Part shown: in pieces, positions 1 through 5,292 of the stretch
Position numbering within the stretch: the first letter of the stretch is position 1
Layout: the number at the start of each line of letters is the position of its first letter
NCBI GenBank assembly: GCA_023412175.1
Contig: JAEYOB010000242.1
Location: 1-5,292, forward strand
Length of the DNA stretch: 5,292 nt
Reading direction: 5' to 3'
Origin: Pseudomonadota bacterium
Lineage (GTDB): Bacteria; Pseudomonadota; Alphaproteobacteria; Azospirillales; Azospirillaceae
Made by a program: the position numbers and the translations under genes
Notes under the pieces: model-generated
What the model saw: the letters and a program-made list of their open reading frames with translations, nothing else
Database searches by the model: none
Told to the model about the DNA's origin: nothing

Positions 1-1
1 G

Positions 2-964
2 GGCGTCGGGCCGTCCGGGATCCTGCCGGACGGCGACCTGGTCTTCGCAAACGGCGATGCCGCCAGGGAGCACGTCCAAACGGTCGCAGGAACGTCGAAC
101 TGGAAACACATCTACGCGCCCGCCGACTGGAACATTGGCGACGCCAAGACCGTGCCTCTCGACCGGTTGCTCCAGCAAGCCCGATCGCTGGCGAGCGGCG
201 GCCGCCTCCAGAGCGTCTCGGAAACCGGCCACACGTGGGTGAAGCGGGGCGTCGCTGCGGCCGCATGCGTGGCCGCCGCCGCCGTGCTTTCGTGGGCGTT
301 GAAGCCCGCCGCGCCGCGGCGCCCGGCTGCCGACACCACGTCCTCGAAGGAAGCTGCGCCACCTCCCCTGCGCTGGGTGACGGCTGCGAACGGCTTCGGC
401 GCCTGTGCCGCCGCCTACAGGAGCAACGCTCGCCTGCAGATGATCCCCGGCTGGCCGATTACCCGTTTCCACTGCGAGTCCGGCGCCGCAACGACGGAGT
501 TGCGCATGGAAGCGCCGGTTTGGGTGCTTCGCGGCATCGCCCCGGATGCCGACATCGACGTCAAGGCCGGCACGGCCACGATCCGGCGTCCTTATCCGCT
601 GCCGGTTCCGCACAATTGGCCGGCCGGCACGCGCCTCGGCAGCCGCAGCGAGTACGGCATCCAATTGCGGACCGCCGCCGAGCGCGTCGGCGGAACGGCC
701 ACCCTGGACGGTCCTGCGGCCGCACTCCCCGGAGCGTTGCCCGGCGCATCGCAGCCGAGGCCGGCGGTTCAGCCGCTGGCGAACGGCGCAGCCCCCGGAG
801 CCAAGCCGCTTCCGCCGCCGTTGCCGTGGACGGTCACGGCTGCTGCCGCCCCGGCGTATCTGCTGGCCGTCCTCCAACCTCTCTCCGCCGCTGAGTTGAC
901 GAGCGCTGTCCTGGATCCCGGTTCGGGCATTTGGACGCTTAGGGGGATTGTCCATGTTGAGTAA
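2..964 (+). CDS. pilO: PilO-type type IVb pilus inner-membrane assembly protein, 5' partial
   Basis: The reading frame is open to the left edge, so the start lies upstream; 320 residues are visible. The GTG at 152 is internal, because the coding-like sequence before it (including KHIYAPADW) continues the same protein. Visible residues 1-80 look cytoplasmic. One Ala/Val-rich membrane segment lies at about 83-100, followed by a periplasmic region of about 220 residues. That region contains a GACAAAY...PGWPITRFHC segment with Cys135 and Cys158 that could form a disulfide, a Pro/Ala-rich linker at about 235-275, and a C-terminal IWTLRGIVHVE end. The WTLRG-type ending and the cysteine pair around a PGW motif fit the PilO2 family of R64-type pili. 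In that system PilO is an inner-membrane protein connecting the periplasmic complex to the motor. The following pilP overlaps its last 11 nt. The family call rests on remembered family features and gene order, not a search. Confidence 0.82.
   Translation, partial: GVGPSGILPDGDLVFANGDAAREHVQTVAGTSNWKHIYAPADWNIGDAKTVPLDRLLQQARSLASGGRLQSVSETGHTWVKRGVAAAACVAAAAVLSWALKPAAPRRPAADTTSSKEAAPPPLRWVTAANGFGACAAAYRSNARLQMIPGWPITRFHCESGAATTELRMEAPVWVLRGIAPDADIDVKAGTATIRRPYPLPVPHNWPAGTRLGSRSEYGIQLRTAAERVGGTATLDGPAAALPGALPGASQPRPAVQPLANGAAPGAKPLPPPLPWTVTAAAAPAYLLAVLQPLSAAELTSAVLDPGSGIWTLRGIVHVE
941..946 (+). promoter_or_regulatory. Ribosome binding site for pilP
   Basis: AGGGGG sits 7 nt before the ATG at 954, inside the end of pilO. 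The spacing suits ATG 954. An in-frame TTG at 948 would be only 1 nt from the site, so the shorter start is preferred. Confidence 0.6.
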
Positions 965-1721
965 CCGATCACGTGTCATCGTGGTGGGCCTTGTCCTCGT
1001 CACGGCAGGGCCGCTCGCGATGGCAGCCACCGACGGCTTTCCCGGCCTGTCCGCATTCCGTAGCGTCAGCCGCCCGGCACCGCTTCCCGAACCGGATCAC
1101 GGGCACGTCCAACCTTCAGCCGGACCGGCCGGCGGCGCGTTGGCGGACCTTCCGCCGGCAGCGGAGCCGACGCGGCCGGAGGCTGCGCACGCTTCGGAGA
1201 CGCCGGCGGATCTCACGCCGCCGCCGGAGAAGGCGGATCCGGAGATCGTGAAACGGCTTAAAGAGATCGAGGAGGAGCGCACTTACATCGAGCAACTGCG
1301 GCGCCTTGCCGTGGTGAAGCGGGAGCTTTGCGACACGGGCTTCGGTTCTCCGGATATCTGCGGCGCCTCGACACGCCGCACCCACTCCGGGCCGGACGAC
1401 GGCTTACCGGTCGCCGGATCCCCGTCGGACGCTCCTGCCGTCGAGGCGACGGGTGCAGGGACGCCGGCGTCCGCCGGCAGCGTCCGGCCCTCGTCGCTGC
1501 TGGTGCAGCACATCGTCAGGGTCGATGGTCAGACTGAGGCTACGCTGGTCATTCCCGGTACGCGCGAACGCGTAACCGTGAACGGCAAGGACATTGAGCG
1601 AGCTGCCCGTCTGCCGGACGGGTCGCAGGTTGTGCTCATCGATGACGTGGCACGTCGGGTGGAGGTTGTCGACGGACGCGGCCGCCGCATCGCGCTCCCC
1701 TGGATGGGAGTCAGCCGATGA
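954..1721 (+). CDS. pilP: PilP-type periplasmic pilus biogenesis protein
   Basis: A 255-residue protein starting at ATG 954, chosen from the AGGGGG site at 941. It has a clear Sec signal peptide: Arg residues at 5 and 7, a hydrophobic core at about 8-22, and a likely AMA/AT cleavage after Ala24. The mature protein has a Pro/Ala-rich region at about 30-90, then a charged helix that may form a coiled coil (about 97-125, KRLKEIEEERTYIEQLRR). Cys126 and Cys136 follow and may form a disulfide. A second low-complexity linker spans about 140-178, and a small beta-rich C-terminal domain (about 180-255) contains IVRVDGQTEATLVIPG. Helix plus small C-terminal domain, and the position between PilO and the ATPase, fit the PilP family, an essential periplasmic or membrane-associated component in the R64 thin pilus. 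From memory R64 PilP is considerably shorter, the excess here being linker. The gene overlaps pilO by 11 nt and pilQ by 4 nt. Confidence 0.75.
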   Translation: MLSNRSRVIVVGLVLVTAGPLAMAATDGFPGLSAFRSVSRPAPLPEPDHGHVQPSAGPAGGALADLPPAAEPTRPEAAHASETPADLTPPPEKADPEIVKRLKEIEEERTYIEQLRRLAVVKRELCDTGFGSPDICGASTRRTHSGPDDGLPVAGSPSDAPAVEATGAGTPASAGSVRPSSLLVQHIVRVDGQTEATLVIPGTRERVTVNGKDIERAARLPDGSQVVLIDDVARRVEVVDGRGRRIALPWMGVSR

Positions 1722-3457
1722 GGAGGATCTTCGAACGCGTGCGGACGAGGAAGCCGAGCGACCGCACCGGGATCGCGACGCTGCACGACCGATCGCACGG
1801 ACCCGCCGCTCCCCAGGAAGACGGCGTCAAACGGGATGCCGTGCTGGCGGACGGGACATCGCGCAAGCTCCTCACCGCACCCGGCGGAGGCCTCGAACTG
1901 CCGGACGACGTGCGCTTCGCGTGTGCCCTTTATGACGACGGAACGTTTCTGGTTCACCGCAGCCATCTGCACAGCGCGCGGGTTCTGGAGGTCCAGCAGA
2001 CGGCACACGAGCGTCTCGGCGTCCCCATCCTGCCGCTCGAGCCGGTGGGCCTGCCCAGGCTGTTCGAGGCATATGGCGAGAGCGCCACGCAACGCTTGCC
2101 CAATCCGACCGGAGCAAGGCAGCGGCTGACGCAGATCATCGATGACGCCGCCGCAGCCGGCGCCAGCGACATTCAGGTAACGCAGCATGGAGACCGCGCC
2201 GAGGTGCGCTTCCAGATCCACGGCTATCTGACGGATCCGGTCGACGAACTGCACGCGCGGGAGGTCGACGCGGTCATGACGACGGCCTTCTATCTGGCCA
2301 ACCATGGGGAGCCGGTGGAGAAGCCCGGCGAGCCGCAGAAATCGTCTGTGACCAACCGCAAGCTGCTGCCGCCCAATGTTCTGGCGCTGCGGATGCAGTT
2401 CGCCCCGCTGGGGGATGGGCGCCACCTCAACATCCGGCTCTGCTACGCCGAGATTCCGGGTGTCGGAGACACGCTGCAAGCGCTCAACCTGCCCTCGCAC
2501 GTGCTGCGCGAGATGTATGTCATGCAGCAGCGGGCCAGCGGACTGGTGACGATCTGCGCCCCCACCGAGCACGGCAAGTCCACAACCTTGCACTTCTGGC
2601 TCTGCGATCTGAGCGACAGCCGCCGGAACCGCATCACGATCGTGTCCTGCGACGACCCGCCGGAAGGGCTCGATCCCCGGATCCTGCACTTTCCGGTGCT
2701 TGCGCAAGCCCCCAACGGCCGCGACCCGCTCGACGTGGCGTTTGAAACGGCCTTGCGCGTGTCGCCTCACGCGGTGCGGCTCGGTGAGTGCCGTACGAAG
2801 TGGCAAGCCCACAAAGCCTATGAGGTGGCGAATTTCGGCAAGCTCGTCGCCACGACCGTGCACTGCGACCAGGTGCTGGAGATTCCGTCGCGCTACGTCG
2901 AGCTCGGGATCCCGGAAACCACCGCGTATGCCGCCTACCGGCACGGCGGCTGGGTGGGGCAGCGTCTGGTTCCGCGGCTTTGCCGCACATGTGCCGGCCG
3001 TCTCATGGACGTGGCGAAAACGGATCACCGGCGGGCGGCCCTCCTCGACGATTTCCATGAAGCCGGGATCGATGCCGAAGGCATCCTCGTGCGCGGCGAC
3101 GGCGTCGTCCGTGGGGAGCCGTGTCCCGAGTGTTGCAATCCCGGCCTGCGGGTCTCCCTTCCCGGGCTCGTCGGCCGCCAGCTCATCGCCGAGTGTGTCC
3201 GCCCGACCTCGAAACTGATGGCGGTCCTGCGCGACGACATGGATGCGGCGCGGCGCCATTGGATCGGGGAAGGCGGCAAGTCCATGCGTCTGGCGGCGCT
3301 CGACCTGCTCCTGCAGGGAACCATCGGCGCGGACGAGTGCGTCGAGTTCGGCGGAGCCGTCAAGCAGATCGAGGAGGATGTCCGGGCGCGGGCCGCCGGT
3401 CCATCCGCCGGGCTGGTCGGCGGTGTGTCCTTCACTGAAGATCGGGAGGCGGCATGA
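1718..3457 (+). CDS. pilQ: PilQ-type pilus assembly ATPase (GspE/PilB/PilT superfamily)
   Basis: A 579-residue cytoplasmic secretion ATPase that powers pilin polymerisation. The start ATG overlaps the pilP stop (ATGA), with GGGAG at 1706-1710, 7 nt upstream. Residues 1-140 are a divergent N-terminal region. The N2 domain shows ASDIQV (149-154) and VRFQIHGYL (163-171). Walker A is APTEHGKS (281-288, Lys287). The Asp box is SCDDPPE (310-316), the Walker B region LGECR (355-359, Glu357), and the His box GKLVATTVHC (374-383, His382). Two CxxC pairs, Cys422/Cys425 and Cys469/Cys472, match the zinc-binding module of GspE-type ATPases, followed by the usual LVGRQLIAE-like stretch. Oddities: the usual Glu-Asp-Pro of the Asp box is Asp-Asp-Pro, and the usual GEIRD is GECRT. 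All core motifs are still recognisable, so it is probably active. The PilQ name follows R64 usage; it is not the secretin called PilQ in type IVa systems. Confidence 0.93.
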   Translation: MRRIFERVRTRKPSDRTGIATLHDRSHGPAAPQEDGVKRDAVLADGTSRKLLTAPGGGLELPDDVRFACALYDDGTFLVHRSHLHSARVLEVQQTAHERLGVPILPLEPVGLPRLFEAYGESATQRLPNPTGARQRLTQIIDDAAAAGASDIQVTQHGDRAEVRFQIHGYLTDPVDELHAREVDAVMTTAFYLANHGEPVEKPGEPQKSSVTNRKLLPPNVLALRMQFAPLGDGRHLNIRLCYAEIPGVGDTLQALNLPSHVLREMYVMQQRASGLVTICAPTEHGKSTTLHFWLCDLSDSRRNRITIVSCDDPPEGLDPRILHFPVLAQAPNGRDPLDVAFETALRVSPHAVRLGECRTKWQAHKAYEVANFGKLVATTVHCDQVLEIPSRYVELGIPETTAYAAYRHGGWVGQRLVPRLCRTCAGRLMDVAKTDHRRAALLDDFHEAGIDAEGILVRGDGVVRGEPCPECCNPGLRVSLPGLVGRQLIAECVRPTSKLMAVLRDDMDAARRHWIGEGGKSMRLAALDLLLQGTIGADECVEFGGAVKQIEEDVRARAAGPSAGLVGGVSFTEDREAA

Positions 3458-4629
3458 GCGCCATGCAGGGCGACGGCTATGCGGATGTTCTGGAAGAGCT
3501 CACGCGCCGTGGCGGCCACACCCATTCCTGGGCGATCGCCTATGCCCTCTGGCGATTTGGTCCGCGCGTGCGAGCCGACCTGTATTGCGAGGTGGCGGTC
3601 TACATCGACCGGCAGGTCCGCCTGCCCGAGGCACTGGCAACCCTCTACGCCATCGAGACCGGGGGGGACGAGGACGGAGACGTTGTCGACGTCGGTTCGC
3701 CGTCGCTGTCGCCGCTCGGAATCCTCATCCCCTACTGGCTGCACGCCATGCGCCAGAGCGGCCGTGATTGGTACGAGGTGCTCGCCGGGGATCTGCCGCC
3801 ACGCGAGGCGCAGATGATCAGCGCCATCGGACGGGCTGGCATAACGGGGAAAGCCCTGCGCTCGCTGGCCGGGTCGATCTGCCGCCTCCAGGACGCGAAA
3901 ACGGCCATGCGCAATGCCGTTCTGCCGATGGCGCTGATCCTTGCCGTCGTCGTGTATGCCCTCTATGCGGCCAGCGTCTCGCTGCTGCCCGACCTGTTCA
4001 AGGCCATGCCCGGCATGCGGCTGCACGGTTCGGCTGCCGACCTCAAGGCGGTTGCCGACTACATCCGTGACTGGGGCATCGTCACAGGGGTGGCGGTGCT
4101 CGGCTTCGCCGGCTGGGTGTGGTGGTCCCTCGACAACCTGACCGGGCGGGTGCGCCGTTTCCTCGACCGTATTCCGGGCCTGCCCTGGGCGCTGCACCGG
4201 CAATGGACCGGGGCGTCCTGGCTGGAGGCGATGTCCCTGCTCATCGGTGCGGAGATCTCCATCCCCGAAGCGTTGACGTTGCTGAGGGAACAAGCATCGC
4301 CGTACGTCGCGGAGCGTCTCGATGCCCTGCTGGTGCAGGATGACGTGCGGCTCGGCGCCGCCCTCGCGCGTACGGGGTTCGGCTGGCCGGACGTCAGGAC
4401 CATCCGCGCCATGCGGGTCTACATGAGCGGCACCGACCCGCAGGAAGGGCTGGCCTCGCTGGCGGCCGACCAGCAGCGAAATTTGTCCGCCCGCATGCTC
4501 GCTGCCGCAAGCATCCTGACCTACGGGGGGACGGCCTTGATCGGCCTGCTGCTCGGCTGGCTGCTCTTTGCCTCCTGGGACCTGTACCAGAGCGCCGTTC
4601 CGGGGCTTGGAGGGCTCAGTCGCCCATGA
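3454..4629 (+). CDS. pilR: PilR-type inner-membrane platform protein (T2SS F family)
   Basis: A 391-residue polytopic membrane protein with the two-repeat layout of GspF/PilC platform proteins. The start ATG 3454 overlaps the pilQ stop (ATGA) and has GGGAGG at 3444-3449, 4 nt upstream; ATG 3463 would be 13 nt away and is less likely. The N-terminal cytoplasmic repeat (about 1-150) includes an acidic, Gly-containing loop at 70-79 and an AIGRAG motif. Membrane segments are at about 156-178, 207-226 and 348-374. The second cytoplasmic repeat (about 240-340) contains WLEAMSLLIGAEISIPEAL, typical of T2SSF domains. In this family the protein anchors the ATPase and pilin extraction machinery in the inner membrane, which fits its place directly after the ATPase. 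A G7 run at 3661-3667 lies in its 5' part. Its stop is overlapped by the ATG of a 23-codon ORF. Confidence 0.9.
   Translation: MSAMQGDGYADVLEELTRRGGHTHSWAIAYALWRFGPRVRADLYCEVAVYIDRQVRLPEALATLYAIETGGDEDGDVVDVGSPSLSPLGILIPYWLHAMRQSGRDWYEVLAGDLPPREAQMISAIGRAGITGKALRSLAGSICRLQDAKTAMRNAVLPMALILAVVVYALYAASVSLLPDLFKAMPGMRLHGSAADLKAVADYIRDWGIVTGVAVLGFAGWVWWSLDNLTGRVRRFLDRIPGLPWALHRQWTGASWLEAMSLLIGAEISIPEALTLLREQASPYVAERLDALLVQDDVRLGAALARTGFGWPDVRTIRAMRVYMSGTDPQEGLASLAADQQRNLSARMLAAASILTYGGTALIGLLLGWLLFASWDLYQSAVPGLGGLSRP
4609..4614 (+). promoter_or_regulatory. Candidate ribosome binding site before the pilR-pilS micro-ORF
   Basis: GGAGGG near the end of pilR lies 11 nt before the ATG at 4626, slightly longer than ideal spacing. 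It resembles a ribosome binding site more than anything next to the pilS ATG at 4694, where only CAGG at 4684-4687 is seen. It may serve the micro-ORF or a fused prepilin. Confidence 0.4.
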
Positions 4630-4697
4630 TCCGGGCCGCACCAGCGGCATGTGACCGTGCTCCTCACCATCGCAACAAGAAGTCAGGTGCCCCATGA
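4626..4697 (+). CDS. 23-codon micro-ORF; possible out-of-frame prepilin leader or coupling peptide
   Basis: Starts with an ATGA overlap on the pilR stop (ATG 4626-4628, pilR TGA 4627-4629) and ends with an ATGA overlap on the pilS start (pilS ATG 4694-4696, this stop 4695-4697). GGAGGG at 4609-4614 could initiate it. Its C-terminal part reads APHHRNKKSG (residues 12-21) and then Ala-Pro. This hydrophilic, basic stretch ending in Gly resembles a type IVb prepilin leader. The pilS frame is reached by one extra base in the C4 run at 4690-4693, or by a -1 shift at the end. The fused protein would be about 196 residues, with Ala at mature +1 and Asp at +5. Alternatives are a real coupling micro-ORF or coincidence. 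No homology is known to me. Confidence 0.4.
   Translation: MIRAAPAACDRAPHHRNKKSGAP
4635..4648 (+). other. Small GC-rich hairpin in the pilR-pilS gap
   Basis: GCCGC (4635-4639) and GCGGC (4644-4648) pair perfectly around the 4-nt loop ACCA. No T-tract follows, so it is not a rho-independent terminator. It could affect mRNA processing or initiation at pilS, but a 5-bp stem is expected by chance in DNA this GC-rich. Confidence 0.2.
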
Positions 4698-5215
4698 AAG
4701 ATCTTTTCGCCGTCGTGGTCGCGGCACTCCTGTCGATCGCCGGGGCGTTCTTCGGCCCGAAGGTCTACGCCATGCTGGCGGGCAACTCGACCGCCACCAA
4801 GCTGGTCGACCAACTCATAACCGGACGCAGCGCTCTTGCGCTCCGTCATGCGAACATGGGCGTGACCCGCTACGGGACGGGAGCCTACAGCGCGGCGAAC
4901 GTCATCAAGTGGCGGATCCTGCCGGACGAGGCGGTCGACGCCAGCACGAACGCGCTGGGCAACCCGTTCGGCGGCATCTATCAGATTTCGGGGGCAGGCC
5001 GTGAGTTCTGGTGGGACGCGGACAGCATTCCCCTCGATGGCTGCATCGCCACGCTGACCACGTTCCCCCCGGGGTCGGGATACAGCGGCGCCGCGGTGGC
5101 GTCGTCGATGTCCGGCGTCGGCGCCGCCACCCTCAACAGCCTGCCCGTCAGTCCCAACACGGCCGCCTCCGTCTGCCAGTCGGGGGAGAATGCGATCCGA
5201 TTCATCGGGAACTGA
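4694..5215 (+). CDS. pilS: PilS-type type IVb major pilin, N-terminus uncertain
   Basis: A 173-residue pilin-like protein, the expected fibre subunit after the platform gene. It has a hydrophobic N-terminal helix (about 4-20) ending in Gly21-Pro22, a helical continuation to about residue 45, then a globular domain. NPFGG lies at 90-94. Cys117 (DGCIAT) and Cys161 (SVCQSG) should form the C-terminal disulfide loop, and the end ENAIRFIGN is typical of PilS proteins. As written it begins directly with MKDLFAVVV. There is no leader peptide, no Gly before the hydrophobic segment as in the usual GF/GM...E cleavage site, and no Glu5. ATG 4694 is the only usable start: the frame has a TGA at 4652-4654 and no start codon in between. 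The start signal is weak. Either the leader sits in the overlapping micro-ORF in another frame, or this pilin is unusual. The pilin call is firm; the N-terminus is not. Confidence 0.8.
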   Translation: MKDLFAVVVAALLSIAGAFFGPKVYAMLAGNSTATKLVDQLITGRSALALRHANMGVTRYGTGAYSAANVIKWRILPDEAVDASTNALGNPFGGIYQISGAGREFWWDADSIPLDGCIATLTTFPPGSGYSGAAVASSMSGVGAATLNSLPVSPNTAASVCQSGENAIRFIGN

Positions 5216-5220
5216 GCCTG

Positions 5221-5292
5221 ATGGAAATGTCGGCCGGCATCCTCGATCACCCGGACCTTGCGCATCTGCATGTGCTCATGGACGAGCAGGAG
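5221..5292 (+). CDS. Start of an unidentified downstream gene, 3' partial
   Basis: A frame opens at ATG 5221, 5 nt after the pilS stop, and stays open to the window edge (24 codons, starting MEMSAGILDHPDL). GGGA at 5207-5210 could be a weak ribosome binding site; ATG 5227 is an alternative start. In R64 the gene after pilS is pilT, a lytic transglycosylase with a signal peptide. The visible residues are acidic with no signal peptide, so they do not look like the start of such a protein. Function unknown. Confidence 0.45.
   Translation, partial: MEMSAGILDHPDLAHLHVLMDEQE

Noticed and set aside
152..964. GTG at 152 as the start of pilO
   Set aside because: The frame is open to the window edge with coding-like sequence before it, so the GTG is internal and the gene is cut by the window boundary.
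1459..1472. 14-bp perfect palindrome GGACGCCGGCGTCC in the PilP linker
   Set aside because: At this base composition about one such palindrome is expected by chance in a window of this size, and it lies inside coding sequence.
1529..3259. 576-codon open frame on the - strand antisense to pilP and pilQ
   Set aside because: It is the complement of well-supported coding sequence, and long antisense frames are expected at this GC content. The translation is rich in Arg, His and Gln with no recognisable motif.
4630..4693. A separate promoter or terminator for pilS in the gap
   Set aside because: No -35/-10 pair and no T-tract after the small hairpin could be found; the gap is better explained by the micro-ORF.
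3025..4695. 556-codon open frame on the - strand antisense to pilQ and pilR
   Set aside because: Same reasoning: it mirrors two motif-bearing genes and shows no domain of its own.
4651..5004. GTG-initiated 117-codon frame overlapping pilS
   Set aside because: It runs out of frame through the pilin, is Arg-rich without domains, and has no good ribosome binding site.

Overview
The window is a single-direction (+ strand) operon fragment from a GC-rich (roughly two-thirds G+C) Gram-negative bacterium, most likely a proteobacterium. It encodes the core of an R64/ICE-type type IVb pilus. The gene order PilO (inner-membrane assembly protein) - PilP (periplasmic biogenesis protein) - PilQ (assembly ATPase) - PilR (inner-membrane platform) - PilS (major pilin) matches the pil operon of plasmid R64. 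This pilus class is often carried on conjugative plasmids and integrative elements. No transfer, integrase or replication gene is visible, so plasmid, ICE or chromosomal location cannot be decided, and the taxon below proteobacteria is a guess.

Layout: bases 2-964 hold the 3' part of pilO, whose beginning lies upstream of the window. pilP (954-1721) overlaps the end of pilO by 11 nt. pilQ (1718-3457) and pilR (3454-4629) follow, each joined by a 4-nt ATGA stop/start overlap that implies translational coupling. A 64-nt gap separates pilR from the pilin ORF pilS (4694-5215). After 5 nt another frame opens at 5221 and runs off the window. No promoter, terminator, RNA gene, insertion sequence or CRISPR array was found. 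Apart from the pilR-pilS gap, the window is essentially fully coding.

How the genes work together: PilQ hydrolyses ATP at the cytoplasmic face. PilR is its membrane platform and extracts PilS pilin from the inner membrane into the growing fibre. PilO and PilP form the periplasm-spanning part that should link the platform to the outer-membrane secretin (PilN in R64), expected upstream. A prepilin peptidase (PilU in R64) is expected downstream.

The most interesting point is the start of the pilin. The pilS ORF as it stands has no prepilin leader: its Met1 falls about where mature pilins begin, and an in-frame stop at 4652 with no start codon after it rules out a longer form. The gap before it contains a 23-codon ORF (4626-4697) linked by ATGA overlaps to both pilR and pilS. 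It ends in a basic stretch followed by Gly, as a prepilin leader would. One extra base in the C4 tract just before the pilS ATG would fuse the two into a plausible prepilin with an acidic residue at mature position 5. This may be an assembly error, a natural frameshift or phase-variable site, a recoding event, or a coupling micro-ORF.
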